Positions 39,006-49,000 of a DNA stretch of 54,828 nucleotides are shown here, piece by piece. The notes under the pieces were generated by a model that was not told the origin of the DNA, did not search any database, and worked only from the letters and a program-made list of their open reading frames with translations. This DNA is from a virus. The position numbers were made by a program, and so were the translations under genes. Positions within the stretch are counted from its first letter, which is position 1. Every line of letters begins with the position of its first letter. The stretch is from positions 1 to 54,828 of the IMG/VR virus record IMGVR_UViG_3300030108_000328; one strand, given 5' to 3'.

Positions 39006-39494
39006 ATGAAACCTTACGTTAGACCGTTTCAAAAGGATGTTTACGATGAAGTTGACACACCATCTAAACAAGCCTTGATAAAGGTTCTACTGTCTGAGGG
39101 TCATAAGATAGTTTCATCCAAAGAAGATTACTATGCTGACGTAGTATCTGAGAAGGACGGAGTTACTTATTATCATGAGGCAGAACGTAAAGCACAGTGG
39201 GGTCAGGATTATTTAAAAGAAAAGAACTATGATGTTCTTCCTGATAGTGGTTGGCCTCCATCCTGGAAAGAAGTTAGAATACCAGGAAGAAAGAAAAGGT
39301 TAATAAATAAATACAAAGATCAAATAGAGAATCTTTTCTTTTACGTGTTTAACTTTGAGTATGATAAAGCTTGGAAGATCAAAGCAACTCAGATGACTGA
39401 TGACGTTAATCACAGACCAGACTTCGCAAGAGTCCACAGGTCTGAAACGTTCTTTCACATTCCTTACGAAGAAGCAGAGCTAGTAACAGTATGA
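39006..39494 (+). CDS. Putative PD-(D/E)xK-like protein, 162 aa
   Basis: Conserved in marine phages next to nucleotide metabolism genes. A possible nuclease core is Asp45 and Glu60-x-Lys62 (YYADVVSEK; YYHEAERKAQWG). The rest is aromatic (LFFYVFNFEYDKAWKIK) and ends SETFFHIPYEEAELV. The conserved spacing would suit a restriction-endonuclease-like fold, but I cannot confirm the family. One base from nrdJ. Confidence 0.6.
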   Translation: MKPYVRPFQKDVYDEVDTPSKQALIKVLLSEGHKIVSSKEDYYADVVSEKDGVTYYHEAERKAQWGQDYLKEKNYDVLPDSGWPPSWKEVRIPGRKKRLINKYKDQIENLFFYVFNFEYDKAWKIKATQMTDDVNHRPDFARVHRSETFFHIPYEEAELVTV

Positions 39495-39838
39495 AGTGTA
39501 AGAATTGCGGTTTCCTTTTAGATGATGATGGTCACTGTGGAGAGTGCAACAAATATAGTATTTCAGACATAATAGACTTAGCAGGAAGGAAAGAAATGAG
39601 TTCTAAATTTAATCCAGTTGATAGACCTTTTCATTATAATCATGCAGACGATGGCATAGAGTGTATCGACTACATAAAACAAGTGTTAGGTCTTGATGGC
39701 TTTATAGACTACTGTCATGGCAACGTAATCAAGTATCAACACCGTCACAAATATAAAACTAATCCTGTAGAAGATATGGAGAAAGCACAGTGGTATCTTG
39801 CCAGGATGTTAGAGTCGTTAAAAGAAAAACATAAATGA
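39491..39838 (+). CDS. DUF3310 protein with N-terminal zinc ribbon, 115 aa
   Basis: The DUF3310 core is clear: VDRPFHYNHADDGIECIDYI, then CHGNVIKYQHRHKY and EDMEKAQWYLARML. It is preceded by a CxxC...CxxC zinc ribbon (CKNCG, CGEC; residues 3-19) that most family members lack; an internal ATG (MSSKFNPV) would give the core alone. DUF3310 proteins are common in phages with nucleotide metabolism genes, role undefined. ATGA overlaps on both sides. Confidence 0.8.
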   Translation: MKCKNCGFLLDDDGHCGECNKYSISDIIDLAGRKEMSSKFNPVDRPFHYNHADDGIECIDYIKQVLGLDGFIDYCHGNVIKYQHRHKYKTNPVEDMEKAQWYLARMLESLKEKHK

Positions 39839-40059
39839 CTAACAAAGATAATAAAAAAACCCTTGAGCAAGAAGCCCAAGAGTTTGTGTCAAAGAAAGAC
39901 ACCACTCAGATAAAGGTGGAGACTGACGATTTTTTTGCAGGTCATGCCTTGTCAGGACTCCTTGCTTCTGGTAAGTATGTCAGGTCTGAGGAGATAGTTG
40001 AAGAAGCATTTTCTTACTCAGACAAAATGATAAAGTACAAAAAAACTAAAAAGAAATAA
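39835..40059 (+). CDS. Conserved hypothetical, last early gene, 74 aa
   Basis: Lys-rich ends with a helical centre (EQEAQEFVSKKDTTQIKVET, FFAGHALSGLLASGKYVRSE). I recall this as a small widespread marine phage protein, no known role. Ends 10 bases before the bidirectional terminator. Confidence 0.7.
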   Translation: MTNKDNKKTLEQEAQEFVSKKDTTQIKVETDDFFAGHALSGLLASGKYVRSEEIVEEAFSYSDKMIKYKKTKKK

Positions 40060-40069
40060 CAAACTAAAA

Positions 40070-40094
40070 AACCCCCAGTTAATTTCTGGGGGTT
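40070..40094. terminator. Bidirectional terminator between convergent units
   Basis: AACCCCCAG (40070-40078) pairs perfectly with CTGGGGGTT (40086-40094). Rightward it is followed by TCTTTTTATT; leftward by a T-rich run (the A-run at 40064-40071 on the plus strand). It ends both the early and late transcripts, whose last genes converge here. Confidence 0.85.
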
Positions 40095-40103
40095 TCTTTT
40101 TAT

Positions 40104-43100
40104 TCATCTCAATCCCGATTCTGCTTCTAGCATTCTATTTCTAAAACCCTCATCGTCTAAGAATGAAAGTATTAGTTCTAGTTGAGGAGGGTCTAACTCC
40201 CACAGATTCTTTTCTGAAGTTCCAAATGATTCTAAGTATTGTCTTAGTTTAGATTTCTTTATATTTTTATTTGTAATTGAGAATATTAATTCTGCTTTTC
40301 TGGGTTCATCTTTTTCAGAAACTCTCAGAACTTCTCTAACATCTTTCTTTGCCGCAACAAGAACGTCACTTAAAATCTTTTCTTTTTCAGCTAGTGTTCT
40401 TTCATCCCAGTTATTTTTAACAACAGTGTCTGCCCACATCTCTAGGTATGGAAAGATATAATCGTTGATAACGTTGGTTGCCTCTGGAATACTATACAAG
40501 TTTGTTTTCCACTGTGATCTACCTACATCGTTAAATAACTTTTCTATTGTTGATGGTGCTTCTATTGCACGATAACCAAGTATCCTTCCTATTGGAACTG
40601 CAGGTGTGTCCTCTTGGGTAGCTATCTTCTTTTCTACTGCGTTCTTTTTAAGAGCACCACCTGTCATTATATCAAATATTTCATCAGTATATCTCAAAGC
40701 ATTATTAAATTCTTTTACACCTTGTTTTTTGTCTGCATAAACGTAATCCTCACCTCTAGAAAATGCAATAATTTGATTAGCAGGATCAGCAACTCTACTA
40801 AAACCAGATGCGTACATACCCAAAGCCTCACCAAGAAGCTTCATACCGTTATCACCTGCTGCAGTTCCATCAAGATCAAGGATGCTTGTTCCTAGATCAC
40901 TGAGCACTCTACCCTGTGTACCAAGGTTTCTTATAAATCCTTGCACACCCACTTGCTCTGATATTACTCTCTTTAAATCTTGAGGCACGTCACCATCCCT
41001 TAACTTGTGTGCCATCGCTCTACCTAAAACTTTAAAGTGGCTGTACGGAAAGTCGTATTGTCTACTTACAATCTGTCCATCCGATTGTCTCTCCTCATGC
41101 CAAGCTAGGTTTTCATCAAGATTCTTTTTTTCTTTCATTGTTACTAGAGCCAGAGCACTCCAACCTGCAGCCATTCTAGCAATACCTTCATAAGGGTCTT
41201 GTTCAATACCTGCTGCTTTTCTGTAAACCATAGTTGCCCCTGAGTGTTTAAAGGTAAAAGCCAGGGTGTTGTTAAAGAACTGACCGAATGGAGCGATAGC
41301 TCCTATAACAGGTATCTTTCTTGTCTCTTCAATAATACCTGCAAGCATGGCAACAGGATCACCTTTTCTTGCCTGTACTACATTTGTGAAAGATCTAGAA
41401 AAAGTGTTATCAAGGGCTTCTGTTACAGCAGTTGTTTCTATTTTAAGAAACTTTTGATAAGCATCAGACGCAGGATCAGACAAGTACTCCCACACGTTGT
41501 CCTGTGTCATAAACTCGTTAAGGGTCATGTCATACTCAAGTCTTATTTGTTTATCAAGAGAATACATAAACTCTTGAGTTTTAGTAAGAAGATCTTGAGC
41601 TTTAACTCCGTAAAGTGTTTGTAAGTTTCTCGTTATCTTTTCAAAACTAGTTTCAGTTAACTTCTCACCAGGATTTAGTTGTAACTCTTTTAATACATCA
41701 TCTATTTCTACACCACCATTTATGTACCTAAATAATTCTTTCCTAGCCTCTGGTCTAAAAGTAAGATAATCCATAGCAGCTTCATAAGTCATGTAAGGAT
41801 CAAGAATATTTCTAGCTTTCTGACTCTGTAAATGGATCAGTTGTTTTGCTTTATTCCGATAGGATACTGCTGAATCTTTTCCGTCAAAGATTACATCTGC
41901 AAGACCGTAAAGACCTGCCTTTAACATGTCTGAGTAAGACTGCATACCAGATGCTTGAACCCAACCCTTTACGTTGAGGGCTGTAGTTCCAGGGTGCATA
42001 ACTAAATACTTAATAAAGTTCTTTTGAAAAGGTGCAGACTTTTCTGTAATTGTTTTGTATATACCTTTTTTAGCAGGATCTAACACAACATTGATAGCTT
42101 GTTCATTAGTAATATTATTTGTCTCTTTACCTGCTACTGTAAAAATAGAATTTAATTGTTTTGAAAGCTGTAATGTTTTACCTGCCTCACTTGCTTTAGA
42201 TGCAAAAGCTTTCATAAAATCTTCAAAAGAAATTTTACTTAATCTTTTATCTAATGCGTTACTAAATATTTTATCAAAAGATTTTTGAATGTTATCTAAT
42301 GTATTTTTATCTAACTTTTCAATTACTTCCCCTAGATATAAATTAAATCTATCGTCTGGAGATCTTGCACTCCACCTTTGTACACCTGCATCATATAAAA
42401 TATCTCTAAGACCTGTTACCGTTTTTTCATCACCAAATAAAAAGTATCTTACTAATTCAAGATCATGATTAAAATCAAATATATTTTCATCTATTTCTTT
42501 ATTATCTAATCTTACTTGTAGACCTTCTTTTACTCTTTCTGCCCACATATCAGCGAAAGAGGAGAGCCTTGCTGTTCCGTCTTCAATAACTTTTATATCT
42601 AGTTCATCGACAGACTTGGCTACATCAATAAGTCTAGCGGCCTCCTCCATGTTTGCTTGTCTAGCTGCGAGAGTTACTTGCTCTGACTGATCTATCAGAG
42701 TAGAGTAAAGAGGTATCTTAGATGTTCCTCTTAACTTGTTTAAAGCAAAGGCAAGACCACCTCCACCAATGCCACCCACTCCACTAAACAACAAAGCAAC
42801 AGGATCATACTCCTCCTGTGCTCCTGCTTTCATTCTTGCTTTTTGATTTAAAGCTTCAACTCCTATACCTGCTGCAGAATCAACACTAGCTGTAGCCACA
42901 ACCTCTTTATTAAGAGCTTTGTTAAGAGCAGTCTTATAACCTGCATCATTTATTATATTTTTTGTGTAGGCTTTACGAGCTTCTTTAGCAATCTTTTCCT
43001 GACCTCTTTTTGTTAGAGCTTTCTTACCAAGAGTTTTAGTAGCTGCTTCAGCAGCCTCTACTGCAGCTTGTTTAGCTACCTGACTAGCTGCTTTGGTAGC

Positions 43101-43580
43101 ACCAGATGCTGCAAGTTTACCAATACCAAGACTAAGAATGTTTACAGGGTCAACGATAAGAGCACGAGCATAGTCAAAAACAGCGTCAGCTTTCTCACCT
43201 ACCGTTCTTCCCTCACTGAACGCTCCATCAAGACTGTCAAATAAATTATAAGCATCTCCTGCAAGTTTTCTTCTACGAGCCAGTGCTTGTTCATCACCCT
43301 TGTTAAGATAGCTAAGTTCACCAACTGTAACAAGAGACTGACCAAAGTTAAACTTACGCATGTTGTTTACGTAAGAGTCTATGATCTTTTCCTTATCGTA
43401 CTGGTCTGTTGTCATACCAAAACGATCATCCATATATCTACTTATAACTTTAAAGTTTTCATCCTGACTTAGTTGAGCCATCAAAGAACCAGACGGTGCT
43501 TCTTTTTCTCTATCTTTCTTTACAGAAAAGAGATCATCATATTCTTCTTGAGAGTATGTTCGATACTGTGTTTGAGACAT
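40104..43580 (-). CDS. Large internal virion / ejection protein, 1158 aa
   Basis: The largest protein of the window and last of the late unit. N-terminus EEYDDLFSVKKDREKEAP. Ala/Lys-rich helical region near residues 150-220 (AAVEAAEAATKTLGKKALTK), a Gly/Ala hydrophobic segment (LLFSGVGGIGGGGLAFALNK, about 262-282), then long helical stretches. Resembles internal core proteins (T7 gp16-type place and size) that are ejected with the DNA. No lysozyme motif in this one; that role is taken by the 256-aa gene. Name by place, size and composition. Confidence 0.7.
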   Translation of the reverse strand: MSQTQYRTYSQEEYDDLFSVKKDREKEAPSGSLMAQLSQDENFKVISRYMDDRFGMTTDQYDKEKIIDSYVNNMRKFNFGQSLVTVGELSYLNKGDEQALARRRKLAGDAYNLFDSLDGAFSEGRTVGEKADAVFDYARALIVDPVNILSLGIGKLAASGATKAASQVAKQAAVEAAEAATKTLGKKALTKRGQEKIAKEARKAYTKNIINDAGYKTALNKALNKEVVATASVDSAAGIGVEALNQKARMKAGAQEEYDPVALLFSGVGGIGGGGLAFALNKLRGTSKIPLYSTLIDQSEQVTLAARQANMEEAARLIDVAKSVDELDIKVIEDGTARLSSFADMWAERVKEGLQVRLDNKEIDENIFDFNHDLELVRYFLFGDEKTVTGLRDILYDAGVQRWSARSPDDRFNLYLGEVIEKLDKNTLDNIQKSFDKIFSNALDKRLSKISFEDFMKAFASKASEAGKTLQLSKQLNSIFTVAGKETNNITNEQAINVVLDPAKKGIYKTITEKSAPFQKNFIKYLVMHPGTTALNVKGWVQASGMQSYSDMLKAGLYGLADVIFDGKDSAVSYRNKAKQLIHLQSQKARNILDPYMTYEAAMDYLTFRPEARKELFRYINGGVEIDDVLKELQLNPGEKLTETSFEKITRNLQTLYGVKAQDLLTKTQEFMYSLDKQIRLEYDMTLNEFMTQDNVWEYLSDPASDAYQKFLKIETTAVTEALDNTFSRSFTNVVQARKGDPVAMLAGIIEETRKIPVIGAIAPFGQFFNNTLAFTFKHSGATMVYRKAAGIEQDPYEGIARMAAGWSALALVTMKEKKNLDENLAWHEERQSDGQIVSRQYDFPYSHFKVLGRAMAHKLRDGDVPQDLKRVISEQVGVQGFIRNLGTQGRVLSDLGTSILDLDGTAAGDNGMKLLGEALGMYASGFSRVADPANQIIAFSRGEDYVYADKKQGVKEFNNALRYTDEIFDIMTGGALKKNAVEKKIATQEDTPAVPIGRILGYRAIEAPSTIEKLFNDVGRSQWKTNLYSIPEATNVINDYIFPYLEMWADTVVKNNWDERTLAEKEKILSDVLVAAKKDVREVLRVSEKDEPRKAELIFSITNKNIKKSKLRQYLESFGTSEKNLWELDPPQLELILSFLDDEGFRNRMLEAESGLR

Positions 43581-44779
43581 TATCCAACCTCTTGTACAGA
43601 TATTCTTTTATTTCTTCCTGTTCCAGACTCTATTTTTCTAAATCTTTTTTCAGATCCATCAGGTAATGTTACAACAAGAGACTCTGAGTCTGGATTATTT
43701 CTAAAATATTCTTCCGCTTGTTCTTGAGGGTTTTGATAATCTTGAATAGTAATTACAGGAACTTGTGTGGTTGGTGGTGGAGTAGTTGTTTCATCATCCT
43801 CATTTCTTTCTTGATTTGTTTCTTGAGTAGGTTGATTGTAAGTTTCATCACCAGATATAAAAGGTAACAAGTCGCTATCTATAAAGCCAGGTTGATTTAT
43901 AAATAACTGAGGTGTCGTGTTATAAAATTGTTGAGCTATACCAAAACCAAGATCAGGATTTTGCATCATTTCTCTAAGCTGTTCTTTTGGATTATCTATT
44001 TCAGATATTCTCTCTAATTCTAATCTTCTATTTTGTAGATTACTTCTTTCATCTCCTGTTGCATCTTCAGCAGCAGCAACTAGACTTGCTATTTTTCTTT
44101 CTAATTCATCCCCATAGTCTAGCATTATTTGTCTTTGGTCCTGACGTATCTCTGTTGTGGATATAGCACCCAGTCCTGTGTAGTCAGTGTCAACACCACC
44201 TGCAGCATCTCTAGCCCTTATAGTAGGTTCTGAGATACTTGCCATAATGTCTGATCCTTTTCTACCCATGATCTCAGACGAATAAACATCATACCTAATC
44301 TCATCCATAGATGGAGTTCCAAACAGTTTCCCTAAGAAAGATCTTTCCTGTGCAGGAGGATCTAACTCTGCACCCTCTATAAAGTCAGGTGCTGCTTTCT
44401 TAATTAACTCTGAAGCAGTCATGTCTGGTGCTTCGTATCCCTCTGCCATTGTCACTGCACTATTTAAAATATTAGAAGAAAGTCTACCAGATTTTAACTT
44501 GTAGTTTTGAGCAACTTTATACAGACTTAACATTTCTTTTGGATCTGTGTCTAAAAGAGCTAAAGCTTTGTCTTCGTCAAGTCCGTTACCTGTTAAGTAA
44601 TCAAAAGCTTCTTGCAGTTGTACTTTAGATTTTTTTACTTCGTTACGTCTGTTAAGACCTGCTGTCCACAGGTACTCCTGCATGGCGTCAGATGTTTTTC
44701 GAGTGTATTCTCTGTTCTCTGCTAATCTATCTGAGAGAGCACCAAAGAAAGCACCTCTTTTTACTGCTGCTAATACCAT
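43580..44779 (-). CDS. Internal virion protein candidate, 399 aa
   Basis: Helical, acidic (LSDRLAENREYTRKTSDAMQ, DDEDKALALLDTDPKEML region), ending in a Gln/Asn/Pro-rich linker (NQERNEDDETTTPPPTTQ) and a beta C-terminus. One-base junction with the 1158-aa gene. Likely a member of the internal core set (T7 gp14/gp15 place). No enzyme motif. Confidence 0.65.
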   Translation of the reverse strand: MVLAAVKRGAFFGALSDRLAENREYTRKTSDAMQEYLWTAGLNRRNEVKKSKVQLQEAFDYLTGNGLDEDKALALLDTDPKEMLSLYKVAQNYKLKSGRLSSNILNSAVTMAEGYEAPDMTASELIKKAAPDFIEGAELDPPAQERSFLGKLFGTPSMDEIRYDVYSSEIMGRKGSDIMASISEPTIRARDAAGGVDTDYTGLGAISTTEIRQDQRQIMLDYGDELERKIASLVAAAEDATGDERSNLQNRRLELERISEIDNPKEQLREMMQNPDLGFGIAQQFYNTTPQLFINQPGFIDSDLLPFISGDETYNQPTQETNQERNEDDETTTPPPTTQVPVITIQDYQNPQEQAEEYFRNNPDSESLVVTLPDGSEKRFRKIESGTGRNKRISVQEVG

Positions 44780-44780
44780 T

Positions 44781-45296
44781 TTATTCCCTCGCCATTAAAC
44801 CTTTTGGTTTTTCTTCTATCGTTTCTTCTTCAGGTTTGTCTTGCGCTGACTCAGCAGCTTGTTTTAAAACTTTAAAACCTTCATCTCTTTTTTCTTTTGG
44901 TGTTGCCTCTACAGCACCCATAAGCACAGCAGCACGTTCCTCAGTACTCATTGCATCACCTTTAAAAGTTTCTTTATATTCTACACCTGCCATGTCAGCA
45001 GCTTTCATAATAAAAGATCTAATCACAGGCTCTGCTATCAAACTAACATCTATACTGTGTATTCCCTCAGATACTGCGACTGTCATCATAGACTCAGACA
45101 ATACCTTTGCAGGTACTCCAAACTCAAGAGCGTCAAGAACGTTGTCTATTACATCCTCTTGAGATACCCTGTCCATGTGAAATTTTATGGCATCGTTAAA
45201 ATCTGTTAACTCAGGAGGTCTTTCCCAAGGATAGTTCTTAGGATAGTCCGTAAGAGATTGTCCTGGCACTGCTGCCATAAGTGCTGCTTCTGTCAT
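44781..45296 (-). CDS. Internal virion protein candidate, 171 aa
   Basis: Helical (NDAIKFHMDRVSQEDVIDNV, LDALEFGVPAKVLSESMMTV), acidic. Close-packed with its neighbours (one base on each side). In T7-type phages small core proteins lie here. Not recognised. Confidence 0.65.
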   Translation of the reverse strand: MTEAALMAAVPGQSLTDYPKNYPWERPPELTDFNDAIKFHMDRVSQEDVIDNVLDALEFGVPAKVLSESMMTVAVSEGIHSIDVSLIAEPVIRSFIMKAADMAGVEYKETFKGDAMSTEERAAVLMGAVEATPKEKRDEGFKVLKQAAESAQDKPEEETIEEKPKGLMARE

Positions 45297-46067
45297 CTAG
45301 TAACCCTCGTTAAATAATTTAAGTTCTGCTGCTCTTCTTTTTATAAGACCATCACGAACTTTACCACCTGCGTACTTGTATTCTGGCAACATATCAGCAA
45401 TCTCTTCGTCACCTCTTGTGCCGTCCTCTGTTAACTTTCTTAAGTTACCTGCCCCTAAATTATAAGTAAAACTTGTAAGAGCATCCACTTGGTTTTCGTT
45501 CCAGTCATAACCTGCTGTTTCTTTTAGTTTTAAAACAGTTTTACGTGCAGCATCTAAATCTTTTTCTAGAAGTTTTCTAGCTTCTGTTTCAGTTATTGTT
45601 TGATCTTTACTACTAGCTTTTGTTCCATAACCTATAGATGTTTGTTTAAAATCATCGTAAGCAGTTGAACTAAACTTTTCATATTCCATCACAAACTCAA
45701 CTAAGTTAGAGGGTGTTTTAGAACCTTCTTTATTAGGTGAAAATGTGCTTTGCGTAGGCTTTATACCTAACTCTTGTTTTTTTTCTGATAACTCTGGTGC
45801 TTCATCTAAAGCAGCTATAGCTTCCATCCATCCACCTACTGTAGCAAGGAGATTATCAGAATCCTTTTCACTAGAACTTTTTTTAGAAACATTGTCATCT
45901 CTAGTCATACCCTCCCTGACAGTGTCAGCGTCTGGAACTGAAACTTTTTGAGCACCAAGACCTGACCCTGATTTAGCTTTGCCACCTGGTTGTGCAATAT
46001 TCAACTCAGGATTAAGCTGTTGACTTAAATTTCTTTTTGTTATTCTATCTTGTGCTCTACTTAACAT
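45297..46067 (-). CDS. Virion-associated lysozyme (GH24-type), 256 aa
   Basis: Residues 1-110 are a polar linker (Lys/Ser/Gly-rich). The C-terminal part is a T4-lysozyme-like domain: FVMEYEKFSSTAYDD, then TSIGYGTKAS, with Glu followed by the DD pair and a Ser/Thr in the expected GH24 order, then NQVDALTSFTYNLGAGNLRK and IKRRAAELKLF. The loop between Asp and the IGYG strand looks shorter than in T4. Placed among internal proteins, it most likely opens the cell wall during entry. Confidence 0.75.
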   Translation of the reverse strand: MLSRAQDRITKRNLSQQLNPELNIAQPGGKAKSGSGLGAQKVSVPDADTVREGMTRDDNVSKKSSSEKDSDNLLATVGGWMEAIAALDEAPELSEKKQELGIKPTQSTFSPNKEGSKTPSNLVEFVMEYEKFSSTAYDDFKQTSIGYGTKASSKDQTITETEARKLLEKDLDAARKTVLKLKETAGYDWNENQVDALTSFTYNLGAGNLRKLTEDGTRGDEEIADMLPEYKYAGGKVRDGLIKRRAAELKLFNEGY

Positions 46068-46077
46068 ATTTTAATTC

Positions 46078-49000
46078 CTACTTAAATGGAAGTATACTTA
46101 TGGCTGTGTCAATTATATCAAAAAGACCTCTGCCCTGTTGTTCTGCAGCTTTAATTTGAGCCTGTAACTCTGCCACATCTATTGAAGCATCTGCAGCCAT
46201 CTTCTGAAGTATGATACTGTTAGCTCTTTCAGCGTTACTCTCTGACACTTGGAAAGCCATAGACATTATATCTCTTTCTCTCTGCCATATTGCATCAAGA
46301 TTAGTAGATGTCAAAGCGTTTATAGTCTGAGCAAAAGCCATGTTACTTTCGTTTTGTGCAGCAGTGTTAAGTGTGGCTAAGTTCTGCCTCCACTGAGCGT
46401 TAGCTTGTGCTATCACCAAACCGTTCTGTGCGTTAAACAAGTCTCTTTGCTGTTGTATCTGTGAGTTAAACTCTCTCAGTGCGTTGACACTGTTGACGTT
46501 GAACTGATCCATAGCGTTTGCTTGAACAGCGTTAAACTGTGATGTTTGACCTGCCAGGTTAGCAAAGAACTGATCTGTTTGATTTTGGTTTGCTGCGTTG
46601 AATTGTTCAGCAGCGTTCTCTGCAGCTTGATCAGTAAACAAAGCCTGTATGTTTTGCTGTGCTTTGAACACCTCTGTCTGCTGTCTGTTTGACAGGTTAG
46701 CCATGTCCATCTGTAAGAAGTTAGATGCGTTCTGTACAGCAGCCTGTTGCCTGTTGGATAGGTTAGCCATATCTAGTTGAGATAGAGCAGCAGCCTCTGC
46801 CATTACCATAGACTGTCTGTTAGACAGATTGTTTAAATTTACTGTGTTAGCTGCACGAGAATCCTCAAGAGCTATCTGCTGTTCAGCAGTAAAGTTCATG
46901 TTAGCTATGTCAGAAATCTTAGCTGCATTTTGTACACGAGCCTGAAACGCTTGGTCAAACTCTTGCCCTATAAACTGAGCACGTTGTTGTGCTGCAAGCA
47001 TAGCACGTTGCTGTCTGTTAGACAAGTTCTGTGCTTCAAACTGAGCCTGTGTAGCAGCATCTATTTGTGCGATAGGTATTGCAGACTCCATAGCAGCCTG
47101 TACGATAGCCTGTCCTGCTATAGAGGATGCACCAAGACCTCTTGAGATCATAGCGTTAGTAGCAGATCTCATAGCTCCTGCAGCCCAAGAAGGTGTGTTA
47201 TCACCCTCGAACTGAGCCATCAATCCTTCTAGCTGACCTTGAACTGTAGCCTGTTTACTTGGTGTAGCCTCTTCAGCCTGTTTAGCTTCAGTAAAAGCTG
47301 CAGCAGTCTCAGCGTTAGCAGCACCAGAAATAATCTCACTCTCACCTGATACAGGATCTGTCTCTAGTTTTCTAGCTGTTGGTCCTTCTACTTTTATTGC
47401 TGCACCTTGAGCAGCCTCCATACCTGTCACAGAGGTAGTAGCTTGTTGAGCAGCACCCACTTGTGCTTGCTCTGATAAAGTTCCTTGAGCAGGTTGTAAC
47501 GCACTAGTTGCAGCCTGTACACCTGTAGCTGCAGTAGAAGGTGTCATGGTTGCCGTAGGTGTAGTTAAAGGCATTGGTGCTTGCTGTGTTGTGCCTGTTG
47601 TAGCAGCTTGAGCAAAAGGAGCCATAGGCACAGTCATACCTGCATCTACTGGTATAAACTCTGCAGGTGTAGGTTGTATCCCTGCTATCGGTGCTTGGAT
47701 AGGTTGCATTGTTTGACCTACCAAGTTAGCACTCTGTTGGGCTAGGGGATTATATACAACAGGAGCAGGAGTAGGAGTAGGAGTAGGAGTAGGAGTAGGA
47801 GTAGTTAAACCTACATCGCTTGGATAGGTTGTTGAAAGAGTACCTGCTTGAGCACCCATACGCATACCGCCCATGTTCATCATAGCCTGTCTGTATTTAC
47901 CCATACGTGCAGCAGCAGCAGGACTAGACTGTAAGAAGTTATCAAGCTGATTATCAGGTGCGTCCTCTGGGAAACCTAAAAACTTTCTAGCTAGGGTAAC
48001 ATCCCCACCCTGTGAAAAAAACTTTCCAGGAATAAATCTATCTGGAAAACTATTTTCTGGAGAAGGCTCTTCATATGGAATATCAGAACCAGGAAAAGAT
48101 CTATCTGAAGGAGACTGAGGAGTAGGTTGAGGTGTTGGTTGTTCAACTACTTGTTGTTCTGCTACTGGTGTTTGACGTACAAATCCAGGTGGTATGTAAG
48201 TAATTGGTTTACCGTTAAATTCAGTAACAATTATTGTTTGATTAGTTTGTGGATTTATGTACGGAACTTGCTGATACCCTGAAGTAATCTCCTCACCTGA
48301 TCCTGGAGTAGAGGTAAGCACTGTTTGTGGCACTGCACCTGCAGTACCTGCGTAACTTGTTTTGTAAGTCACTTGTCCAGGAACAGCAGATAGTCCTGCA
48401 GTCTGCACAGGTGTAGCAACAGTTCCTGTCTGAGGCACAGAACCTGGCATTACAAAAGGTGTAGCCTGTGGTGTTTGTGTCTGTACCACAGGAGCTTGTG
48501 TTACAGGTGCAACCTGTTGAACAACAGTCTTTGGTGTGCTTGGATCTATGGGGGCCACTTCACCAGGTTTTAACTGCAACACCTCTGTTGAGGGTGTAGT
48601 CTGCACGATCTCAGGTCTATCCACAGTTCTATCAACAAAAGCTGTGTCTTGCAGACTAGGACTTCCTCCTGCACCTGGACCATCAGTAAGACTAGTATCT
48701 GTAATAGGGGTAGTAGTAGTAGTGTTTGTAGTAGGAGTATCAGTATCAGTAGTTTTATTATCGTCTATATCTAACGAACTTTTAAATCTGTCAAAAGCAC
48801 CTAAAACTCTTTTTTTACCTTTAGATTTTGTACCACCTTCGTCTCTTGCTCTGGTTGAGGCTCTGTAAACACTTTCAACTCTTTCATGAGTGCCATCAGG
48901 GTTTATTTTTTGAATAAAACTAGAGTTCTTACCTCCAACAGCTAAATATTGTGTGCCATCAGCATCTGTAACACTGTCATAAACAGCGTAACCTTTTTGA

